This document shows, in pieces, positions 10,614 through 22,600 of a DNA stretch of 64,000 nt. Every line of letters starts with the position of its first letter. Within the stretch, counting starts at the first letter, position 1. The stretch is from positions 23,859,044-23,923,043 of the forward strand of contig NC_092652.1 of NCBI RefSeq assembly GCF_032118995.1. Reading direction: 5' to 3'. A program made the position numbers and the translations under genes. The notes under the pieces were generated by a model, which ran no database searches, had not been told where the DNA came from, and worked only from the letters and a program-made list of their open reading frames with translations. Source of the stretch: Asterias amurensis (Eukaryota; Echinodermata; Asteroidea; Forcipulatida; Asteriidae).

Positions 10614-13600
10614 CTGCAATAAAACAGACGTACTAGCATTACAATAATAGTGGAACAAATATAAGCACTGTACACCTTTTGTAATTGTCAAAGACCAATC
10701 TTCTCACTTGGTGTATCTTAACATATGCATTAAATATTAGACCTGTGAAAATTTGAACTCAATCGGTCGTCGAACAGGCGAGAGAATAATGGAAGGAAAA
10801 ACACCCTTGTCGCACAAGTTGTGTGCCTTCAGATACCTCAGCTGAGCTCTCGGGTTTACAATTCAAATATTATATTGAGCAATTACTTGTTTCTCAAAAA
10901 CTATGTTACTTCAGAGGGAGCCGTTTCTCACAATGTGTTATACTATCAACAGCTCTCCATTTCTTGTATACAAGGTAAGTTTTTCATGCTAACAATTATT
11001 TTTTAAAGGAATGACCATTAGTGTCCAGTGCCTTTAAAGACACTGGACACATTTGGTAATTGTCAAAGACCAGTCTTTTCACTTTGTGTATCTCAACATA
11101 TGCATAAAATAACAAACCTGTGAAAATTTGAGCTCAAATGGTCGTCAAAGTTGCGAGATAATAATGAAAGAAAAAACACCCTTGTCACACGAAGTTGTGT
11201 GCTTGCAGATGCTTGATTTCGAGACCTCAAATTCTAGATCTGGTGTCTCGAAATCAAATTTGTGGCAAATTACTTCTTTCTCGAAAACTACATTACTTCA
11301 GAGGAAGCCGTTTCTCACAATGTTTTATACTATCAACTTCTCCCCGTTACTCATTATCAAGTGAGGTTTTCTGCTGATAATTATTTTGAGTAATTACCAA
11401 TAGTGTCCACTGCCTTTAAAGTAACATTACAAAATAATTTGTAAGACAAAAAGATTTACAAACAATTTACGCAGCCTAATAATGATGATATAAGAAAAAT
11501 CGCTTGAATATTTCTGTCTGAAACGTCATATTTGATGATAAAAAAATTAAATACGTTTCCCGTTCGCCCAGTAAGCTTTTTATTTTATTTTATTTTTTAA
11601 ATCGATGTCATGCAAAATCGGTTTTTCACTTTTTTTTTCTCGTGACCCAAATGACCGATCGATCTCAAACTTCTACAGGTATCTCAGTTTATATGGTGGA
11701 TAGATAACATAAAGTGCTTACACTGGCACAACACCCTCTTTCATGGAAGAGTGTACTTGGGGGGGGGGGGGGGGGTGCAGTGGCTTTTGGGTTGCTGAGC
11801 GACCCCTGATTCAGTTTTGGAAGAAAGTTGGATAAAAGTTCAAAGAAGAGGTGGAGGTTGAGGGGGCACCCTTCAGCATCCTCTACATAAAGTATCATGA
11901 ACAATAAGCAGTGAAACTACTTACTCGGGCTTATGGCACAGCTACTTCCTGTGTACCCGTCGGTACAACTGTAAGTAAAAAATCACAAGTTTGTTAATAA
12001 TAATAACAACACAAAAGTCTGATATAGCGCACGTATCTACAAAACAAGGTACTCAAGGCGCTGAGTATATACAAACTTTCAGAAAGATAGGTTATTGCAG
12101 TGATGAATTATGAGACCCTATTATTCAGCACCTTTTAAGGGTTTGGTGCTACGGCGCATACAGCAGCCATAGCCAGGAACACCGGGCGAACCCCTTCTCT
12201 TTTCGATAAAAAAGTGCAATGGGTTCTTTTACATGTGATACACAACACATGGGACCAGAAACACCAGTTTTAATTCAGTGCTCTTAACCGCTCTGCCAAG
12301 ACACTTCCAAGATATATTGCAGGTAATTGCTGATAAGGTATATTTCACATTATTAACAACAATTCTTGAGTGAGTTAAAATGTAGAAATGGTCTTAGTTT
12401 GCTGTCACTCAAAAAAGCGCATTGAGACGCTCATAGATACAGCGCTATAATATATTTACCGGTTACAATTCATTTTGCTTCTTTTGAAAACAACTTTATT
12501 GTGGACTTACTTGCATTGGAGCATCGATTCATTTATGTAACAAATTCCGTCGTTTTCACAGGTTGTATCCTCACAGAACATCGTGTTAGCTGGATAAAGA
12601 TTTAACGAGTAAGGGAGAAAAATGGAAACCATTATCAAAAAAGAAGAGCTCCCCATTGTTGTCTATTAACAAAACGATTTGCGAAGCTCTAGCTCTACTT
12701 ATTTCATTTTGTTGTTTAATTTCACAATTTTGTTTTCCTTTCACAATTGTCTTAAATAAGTTATTTGTCTAGTTTAATTTGTGTTTATGTATTAATTTAT
12801 TGTTTTTGTTGCTGTCGCTGGTGTAAGTTCTTTTGTTTTCTTCGGGGGGGGGGGGGGGAGACACACACATTAACTTGAAGCTTGGGAGTTTTCTCCAATG
12901 TCACAATTGAACTAAGTATGACAAGAAAAAGCATTCGCTCCAATTGTGTTTTCCTACAAAAATGGGTCAAACAAATTTGATTCAATTTTCAGATCTTTTC
13001 ATTAATTATTTGAAGAATGATATAAATTCTCCGTTTTTTAAATGGTGCAGCTGTTAGTATTTTTGCCATAGCATTGATGACAAAAAAACCTGGTGGCCAA
13101 AACCTGACCAATCCTTCAATGAAGCCACATATCTAAAATTCTTGGCCACAAAATTGTAAGGAGAAAAAAAAAAAAAAAAAAATCACAACAATCCAAATTC
13201 AACAAGCTTTTAGAATATTCATTTTTTTTTTTACCCATATACATGTACAATGTTGTACATGAACATGTACAACCTTGAGGGCTAAAGACTAAGAAACCGT
13301 ACCCAGTCTCTATCCACTTCAACAGCCCCAATCATAGTGTCAATGATGTTGAACTTCTGGTGATTGAAGCTTGCAATGGTGATGACACACACCGCAAGAG
13401 TAGAGAATCACACTGGATTCACCAACTCAAGACAGTTAAACCCTTTGGACTTAACATAAACACTGGTGTTAAATAACTTCTCATTACCCTCCACTTCACT
13501 TCGGCCTAAGAACTTATATGTTGTATATATTCTGTACATAAAGTTTAAATTAATCTTGTTTAAAGTTGTTTTTATAAATTCATCACTGGTACTATCTGAT

Positions 13601-16600
13601 GTAAGTAACCACACCCCCCCTTTTTTTCCACATGGCCCTCATACCTATTTTTAAAACCATCATACCTTTGATCCTGCTATTCTTATTAATTGACCATTGT
13701 TAGTTGCATCATGATGCAACTTGCTCTCTAATCCTACCCTTTCATCCCTGCATTGTTGTCGAACAATTCATTTACCACTTTTATGGTCCAGTAACCCATC
13801 CTTTCATTCTAAACATTTGTTCTCGCCACTTCACTCCTATTGGTTCATAGCCACCAATATTGTCTCTGAAATAGAAACTTTGATTGGCTGTTATTTTCCC
13901 GCTTCTTTCTGGATCCTTTCCTTAATCCCTTTCCCCCTCTCTTTTTCTATAAATGGATATGTATTTGTTTGTACTTGTTTTATGCCTCTGAAGAAGGTCC
14001 GGATTGGATCGAAAGCTAAGGCCATCTACCCTATTCATCATATATACATGTACAATGATGTGTGTTAGCACTGTATACTCAGTACTTACCCCAAGTTCTG
14101 TGCTAATACACATCGGTGTATATAGGTAAAAAAACAAAATGAATATTCTTTATCCCGGTGCAAATTTAACATCTATTGAAGCTTTAAGAAGTTCTACATG
14201 GAAAAGACAGAGTAAAAGTTTGAAAGTTTGCACTATATCATTGTCTCAAACTAACGATTGCCTTAATGGTCATGATTTTCTCTACAAATGCTTGATGTGG
14301 TCTATAATTGATGAACTAAGTTTAAGTTTGCTATAAAATTTATTATTTCGTCCCAACTCAAGAAGCACTATAATGACAGCACAGAAATTTGTGCTACAAG
14401 CATTTTTTTCTTTCATTATTTTCTTGCAACTTTGATGACCAATTGAGTACAAATTTACACAAAATTGTAATTTTATACATACTTCAAGTGAGAATACTAG
14501 TCTTTGACAATTACCAAATGTGTCTAGGGCTTTCAACCAGACTTTTTAATCATAATTTTCTTTTCTGATTTTTTTCCGGGGAAAACAAATTGGAAAATCA
14601 GACTAGTTGAAAGATTATCATGTCTGCTCTACTACGGCTGAAGAGCATATAAGAAATAGCATACTTCTTAGTTCAACGTTGGGGTTTAGCCCAATTCCAG
14701 TTGCATTGGCGTCATCCAAGATGTTTTGTGCTAACGCAGTCTCGTTTATGTCTGTTGCGTTTTCAGGGAAACCAAGTACAAAGGCGACAATAATGGATCC
14801 TTCGGTAAATGAAGTAACGTCACAAGCGACGGCAATGGAAGCTCTCAAGAAGCTCTGTGACAAAGAAAGAAGAAACAAATAAATGTAGCATTAAAGACAA
14901 AGTATAATTTTGGTTTTTGGAACCGTTTCATTGTTATAATTATATATCTTGTATAATTGTAGATGTATACACTTAAACTAACACGCGGACAATTTATTTA
15001 AAAAGATGGTAGCGTTTTTGAGATATCGACAACAATATTGAGGGGCTAGATCCGTGCAGTAACAATAATCCGTAATTGGAATACAATGTGAGAAGCGTAT
15101 CTGACAATAACGTTTCTCAGCTTCACAACTGAAATACTTTTTCCCAATATCATATGACTTTAAAGTGAAATGACTCCCATCATGCTTTATACTACCGAAA
15201 GCTGTTGTACCATTAATTTTAAGAGTGATTACCGTTTGTACACCTTTCCTTTAAAGGCAGTGGACACTATTGGTAAATACTCAAAATATTTATCAGCATA
15301 AAACCTTACTTGGTTACGAGTAATGGGGAGAGGTTAATAGTATAAAACATTGTGAGAAACGGCTCCCTCTGAAGTGCCATAGTTTTCGAGAAAGAAGTAT
15401 TTTTTTTACTAATTTGATTTCGAGACCTCAAGTTTAGAGCTTGAGGTCTCGAAATCAACCATCTAAACGCACACAACTTCGTATGACAAGGGTGTTTTCT
15501 TCTTTCATTATTATCTCGCAATTTTGATGACCGATTGAGCTCAAATTTTCACAAGTTAGTTATTTTATGCATATGTTGAAATACACCAACTGTGAAGGCT
15601 AGTCTTTGACAATTACCAATAGTGTCCACTGCCTTTAAAGGATTTGGGTACTTTTTGTAACACAAAGCACAATGTCCACAGATTTACATTAAACTTACAC
15701 CGTTTGCAGATAATGATAGTAGAAAGCGTACCTTAAAAAATTAGTTGCTGAGGTGCTGTATTTTTTGAGAAATGAGTAAAACAATGTCATGAAAACACGT
15801 TTTTTACATGCTAAATTGTTTTCCGTCTCAACATCACTGAGACGAAAATTATTTTCATGACATTGTTTTACTCATTTCTCAAAAACTATGTCACCTCAGC
15901 AACTAATATTTTCAGGGAAGCTTTCTATCATAATTATCTTCAAACTGTGTTAGTTTAATGTAAATCTGTAGACATTGTGTTTTTTTGTACTACATAATGA
16001 CCCTTTAAGGCCATGTTACTCGAGGCATTTATTTTTCAGGCATCTGGAGGCAACCAACTAAACTGTATGCAACACATTTTCATTTGAAAAATACAAGCTT
16101 CTAATTGTACCTCACTGGACAAAGACAAATTTACAAGAGCGGGATTTGAACCTTTGACCTCTGGATTTAAGTGCCGGACTTCTGTTGGCGATATTCTTTT
16201 TTAAATTTTCATAGAAACTTTCAATGTCAACTTACTGCACAACAATCAGTTGCCAACCGTATAAACGCAGCTGAATCCCTGTTTGTTAAATCAACTGTGA
16301 AGGATGCTTCAGCGCCATTAATAAACTGTATTACTACTTTTCCGATAACCCTGGGTAGTCCTGCAAAAAAGAAAATCAAAGTTGTAATCATTTTCACACC
16401 ATATGCAAACAAAATACTCAATCATAACTTTAAGATAGCCTAGCAAAGACACTATTCATCCAGGACTGGAATAGAAAAAGACAAAGGCCTTTTTCAAAAC
16501 CACGGCTTCGTCTTTGGATTTGGCTTCAGGCTCCGTACCGTCCTCTCGTCTGAAGCCCTAAGCGCGTAAACAATTGTAGGCGCAGTTTTCAAAACAACCG

Positions 16601-19600
16601 CTGGGCCAAGCTAGCCTGAGCCAATTAAAAGCTGAAGCCGTAGTTTCGAAAGGGGCCTTAGATAGAGGTGAGCTTTACGAAAACAGAGAAAACATCACCA
16701 GGGCCCAATTTCATAGTGCTGCGTAACGGTAAGCAAATTTTTGTGCTTACTGTAGCAGAAAAATTTGCTAAGATGCAAGCGTATTTCACAGGTTAGCAGA
16801 AAAATGGATTTGCATTGTGACGTCACTTGTTTTTGTGCGGTAAACACCGGAAGGTTAGCATACCTTTTCGTGTGCTTACGGTTAGCACCGCTGTGAAATG
16901 GAAATCGCACAGTAAGCACAAAATTGGCCGCTAAGCAACGCTATGAAATTAGGCCGTGATCTAATTACAGGAGGGGGATTGTTCCGAATCATTGGCCCAT
17001 CTACACTGAACTGCCCCCCCCCCCCTAAAAAAAAAAATATATATATATATATAATTTGAATGCTGCTTTGATGAACTGTTAAATTGAATGATTATTTTGT
17101 TAATTCGAATGACGCAACATTACATTTGACTAATCCCTAAACGAATCGAATGACCCTTTTGATGAGTAGCATTCGATTTAGCGCGAAATAGAATAGCTTG
17201 GTGGTTAAATTGGCTGCTCATGTTCCGAAATTGACCGAGAAAACCTATAACTATACAAGTGAAGATTGTTTCACTTCTGTGAGGTAAATAAAATGTAGGT
17301 CTGCCTAGGAGGAACACTACACAATGTTTTTTTATTATCTTCTAGTTCACGGATTCTTTTGATAAATGACTTACTTTTGCATGTGCCGTTACTAAGAGTC
17401 CAGCCACCCAGGCAGCCCTCGCAATGATGTCGTCCAGGGCCATCATGAACACACGTGGTAAAATCCTGATCCTTACATTGTTGTACCACGGTGGCATTCA
17501 AGCAGGGATTGATTTCTGCGAATGAGAAATAGTTTTAAAAAATTACGCCGGATTCTAGCGTGAGTATTTCATAAACAATGACTTACTTTAACGCCATTTT
17601 ATCGCACACTTGTGTATATAGACGTCCATAAAATTTGCAATGTTGCAACTGGGTGCCCTACTAATTGTTTAAAGAAATTTGCTGAGCAGTACTTTCTGCT
17701 TAAAGGGAAGGTACACGTACGGTAATTACTCAAATCAAAAATTAACTTAAAAACTGACTTGGTAACAAGCATTGGAGAGCTATTGATATTATAAAACATT
17801 GTGAGAAACGGCTTCCTCTGAAGTAATGTAGTTTTTGAGAAAGAGGTAATTTCTCACTAAAATAATAAAAGACTTCTAGCTATAGAAGTCTTTTATTCCT
17901 ATCTGAAAGCACACAAATTAATTTGTTTGTCCGACAATGGTGTTTTTCCTTTCATCATTTTCCCGCAACTTCGATAACCGATTGAGCCCAAATTTTCACA
18001 GGCTTATTATTTTATGCATATGATGGGACACACCAAGTGAGAAGACTGGTTTTTGACAATTACCAAACGTGTACCTTCCCTTAAACAGCATTATGAAATG
18101 GGACCCTGTATGGCAGCCGTAGCCCTGGTAGCACACAACGGAGGAGTCCCACCTGGGTTAGGCAACCCGTGGAAGGGGCTTGCCTTAAGCTGCCCAAGAC
18201 CAGGTGGATTGACAACTTAGGGCAGGATTCCAAAAGCACAATGTGTTTCTCAAAGATACACCAAAAGCACCAAAGGGTCCTAGCAGCGACAATTGCCAAC
18301 AATAAAATACTATACAATGCATTTGTATACTGCTTTTTCATTTAGATCATAGCATTGTGATGATACACATGACTCAAGAGAAAGAAAAGAAGTCCGGATT
18401 AGAAATTATAATACGGATGTTAGTTTGAAACATAATGTTCGCCTTTGAAATGTTTAGAAAACGATGACTCAACAACAAAAAGATGTTGAAAAAAGGTAAC
18501 TTTAGCTTTTTCTAGCCAGGAAGGCTTACCAGGTGTTGATGTGATTTTTTCAGTCTGTTGCTGTGTCGTTGTGTCAGTATCGTTCTCTTCAGCTCCCGGC
18601 ATTGGTGTAGTTGTTGTTGTTGCGTTCTCATCTACCGGCATGGCTGTAGTAGTTGTTGTTGCGTTCTCATCTACCGGCATGGCTGTAGTTGTTGTTGTTG
18701 CGTTCTCATCTACCGGCATGGCTGTAGTAGTTGTTGTTGCGTTCTCATCTACCGGCATTGGTGTAGTTGTTGTTGCGTTCTCATCTACCGGCATGACTGT
18801 AGTGGTTGTTGTTGCGTTCTCATCTACCGGCATGGCTGTAGTGGTTGTTGTTGAGTTCTCATCTACCGGCATGGCTGTAGTGGTTGTTGTTGCGTTCTCA
18901 TCTACCGGCATTGCTGTAGGGGTTGATTCGGCGTCCGCTGACATCGTGGTCACGGTGCCACCACCATCAGGGACACCTACAGTAGTAGTTTCGTCATCGC
19001 TGTTTTCGACAGGCTCGGTAGCATCATCTGTTGGGACTGTGGTTTCTACTGTGGTGCTACTGATCGCAGTCGTACTGGAGGTCACCTCTAGAGCGTGTCA
19101 AATAGAAAAACCATGGAGCAATAAAAAAAACGGATAACTTTTTTTATCCTGCCACCACTTTTCCACTCATTTTTAAACAAAGGGATATCTCATTGAGGTT
19201 AATTAGATACTAAACTATTTCATATCGAATGAAAAAGTGGTGGCGTGATACGGAAACTTTTCCAGAACAACTCATAAGCCTTGTGCTAATGCCATCCTGA
19301 CTTAAAACAGCTTCATCGAAATATTATGTTAAGAATTTGTTGTGTGCGTTCACTTGAAAATACTTGGTTACGCTCCATTTTTGCGTAATTTTCTCCAGAG
19401 ACGCTAGGTGGCAGCAGACCTAGACTTGAATAAAGTCTAAATTTAACGCCGTGCAATCGCCAGAAAACTATTGCTTTGTGATGCTCTGCATTCTCCCTAC
19501 CTGTGACCACAATTTGACTGCAAGCGCGCTCTGTACGGATTGTTTGCTATAGTTGGCGCGATATGCTTGGGGACCTTTCACACGAGAACGGGACTTGAAC

Positions 19601-22600
19601 AACGACCTTTTTACGAAGATCTTGCCAATCACCCCGATCTCAAAAAAATTTCAAGTCGGGGTATGATCGCCGTCAAAATCCAGCAATTTGGCAAATTGAA
19701 GACTCCGCCCAACTTTACTGCTTCTACGTAAAAAGTGTATATGACTCACTGCCACTACGATTACTGACGATAACACAAAGACCAATGCCGACCAAGCAGT
19801 TTTCTACTTTGAAATGGTTGCCGACGGTGCTGCGTTTTTACTATGACCTCGAGATCTCACCACGATGTTACCACGCTGCTTGTACGATAATGGCATTAAC
19901 ACTACGACTTTGCCCCGCTTCTTGTTGGCCACGACCCGGTTACGCTTTTTTGAACATGTTCAAAATAATCGTGGTGGAGCATGCAGCTTCCCGACTAGGA
20001 GGAGATCCCACCCCGACCAAACCATGCTCAAGGAGATCCTCCCACGTTTGGCCCGCGATTGGCCGCGCTGTCGGCCATTTTTACATCGAAGTAGAAGCGG
20101 CGTCTATAATGTGTGAACGGGGTATTAGGATGATTAGCCTCACAATATTTATTATTATAACGCCGACAGACGCACCGATCTGCTGCCACCTTTAGTTTCC
20201 TCGAAATCGCCTAAAAAACACCTTATATGGTTCAGTGTGCGGAAAACATGAAACTTGGAAAATACTTTTCTCCCGTGAGTTTCACTTAACCCCTGAAGGT
20301 TATTAAAAATTCAAACTTGTTTTATTATTATATTTGATTAATAAATACGTAGGAGAGTTTAAGCACTCTGATTGTTGGTCAAAGACATAGGGTGTACTTT
20401 TTACATGTGATTTTTTAGACTGCGATCTAGCGAATAAGTGGCCCCATAAACAAATCCCCATACGGCAAGTTGTAGTGACGTTGTGCTCATATATTCAGTT
20501 TCATTATAGGTGGAGCGCAATATTATTTTATGAGTATCACTTTATAAACTGTTCTTGAGCTTCTCTTTTGTGCAAGTGATTTGTTGTTTTACCTTTATTA
20601 CACCAAATAATACAGACCTATATTGGAAAGGGGTTGTAAGTTATAACATCTCTTAAAGATATTACAAATCGTGTACAGTCTTTGGATCGGACAGCAGAAA
20701 TAATACTATGGGTTGTTCAAACATTTTAATTGACTTTGTTTGCCTACCTGTAGTTGACATCTCTTGTGTTGTACTGGCGATGTTTTCTGAGTATCACCAT
20801 GTAAGGAGAATAAACAACAGTGATAAATATTTTAATCTCGTCTTTCTGTACCTTTAGGGGCCTTCTGACACTTCGAGTCCGCTATAGGCCCCGTTTACCC
20901 AAATGTTACCTAAATGTTTACCTATTACACGATTTAAACAAATTACAATGGACCCATTGAAAAGGGACACGTTGCCTTGGATCGGGCGAGTTGGTCTATG
21001 GAAAGCGATCGAAAACCGTTTATTATGAAATGCAAATGGTTTGAAATATGTTTTGAAAGTAGACTACAATGATCCACAGAAGTATGCCTCGAAATTGCAC
21101 GATTACCTTATACGTCTAACGCGGTACACCATTTTGATGAGTCAAAATTTTGACTCCACAAAATGGCCGACCCTGTAAGTTCGCAAAGTAAAAGGAAAAC
21201 CCCGCAATCGAGACATGTGTGGATCATTTTATTCTACTTTTAAAACACCTTTCTAACCATGCATTTCAAAACAAACGGTTTCAAACACTTAGACCAACTC
21301 ACCCGATCCGAGGCAATGTGTCCCTTTAATCAAGGCTCATACGATGTTTTTATGATAACATCGTTCTGAAGAAAAAAATAATGGGCTGCTTAAAATACTT
21401 GCCTTGCTCAATAGATGTACACTTTAAAGGCAGTCTAAGAAATATTGGGCTCAATATTGGTCATCGAAGTTGCGAGAGAATAATGGAAGAAAAACACCCT
21501 TGTCGCACAAGTTGTGTGCTTTTAGATGCCTTGAATTCGAGAACCCAGCTGACGTCTCGAATTCAACTCAAATATTTTAGTGAGAAATTACTTCTTTCTC
21601 AAAAACTACGTTACTTCAGAGGGAGCTGTTTCTCACAATGTTTGATACTATAAACAGCTCTCCATTGCTCGTTACCAAGTAAGTTAGTTTTGAGTACTAA
21701 TTACCTGGACACGTTTGGTAATTGTCAAAGACCAGTATTCTCGGTCGGTGTATCCCAGCATACACAAAAAAACAAACCTGTGGATCTTTGGGCTCGATTG
21801 GTCATCGTATTTGCAAGAGGATGATGAAAGAAAAATGCATAATAAAAGGCTTCAGCTGAAGTCATTTATTATTTCAGTGAGAAATTACCTCTTTCACAAA
21901 AACTACGTCACTTCAGAGGGCAACTTTTTATGTTAACAATTATTTTGAGTAATTACCAATAGTGTCAGTGCCTTTTTGGTAATTATGTTAATTTCTTGAA
22001 TAATAATTGTTAAATCGTGTACTTTGTCTTTGAATCGGTAGATGACATTCTAGCACGGGGTATAAAAACAATTAATCGTTGGCTCTTTTGGGCCTACATG
22101 TAGTTGAAGAACAAAGATCAGTGACAATTATTAAGTCAAAAGCTTGCTGTGTCTTATCGCGATGACGTCAGGTGAACTGGGTCGATACGTCATTGCCGCC
22201 ATTTGACAAGCCGCTTGAACAGCACGTGGCCCATTCATTGTAGACTTGAATCATGGTAGACTGGTGCCCTGTCTTTATCCGTGCGGATAAGGCACTGGGG
22301 TGGATTTCAGAAAGGTAGTCCTAACTTAGGACTAGTCCTAGGCAATGCTAAGAGACAGGACCAGTCCTAAGTTAGAATGAGTTACTGGTCCTAACTTAGG
22401 ACCAGTCCTATCTCTTAGCAAGACTAGTCCTAAGTTAGGACTACCTTTGTGAAATCCACCCCTGGTCTCACAGGCCTAATGCTACCACTGGATAAACTTG
22501 CGCTACCACTGGATAAACTTGCAGTGACGTAAGCTTTGAATATGCAATATTATGATTGGTCTGAAGTGACGTAGTTTGTCACAACATACATCAGCAAGTA

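Noticed and set aside
13721..14068. 115-codon open frame on the plus strand
   Set aside because: It lies in gene 1 intron 6, in sequence absent from the gene 2 paralog, with a retroelement-like motif. The predicted peptide is hydrophobic low-complexity without a recognisable family.
18541..19137. 198-codon open frame on the plus strand with long Val runs
   Set aside because: It is the complement of the mucin repeat exon of gene 1. The minus-strand reading has splice sites, phase agreement and a sensible protein.
19785..20195. 136-codon open frame on the plus strand in GC-rich sequence
   Set aside because: No domain or splice context was seen. Open frames overlap in several phases as expected from GC-rich non-coding or old transposon sequence.
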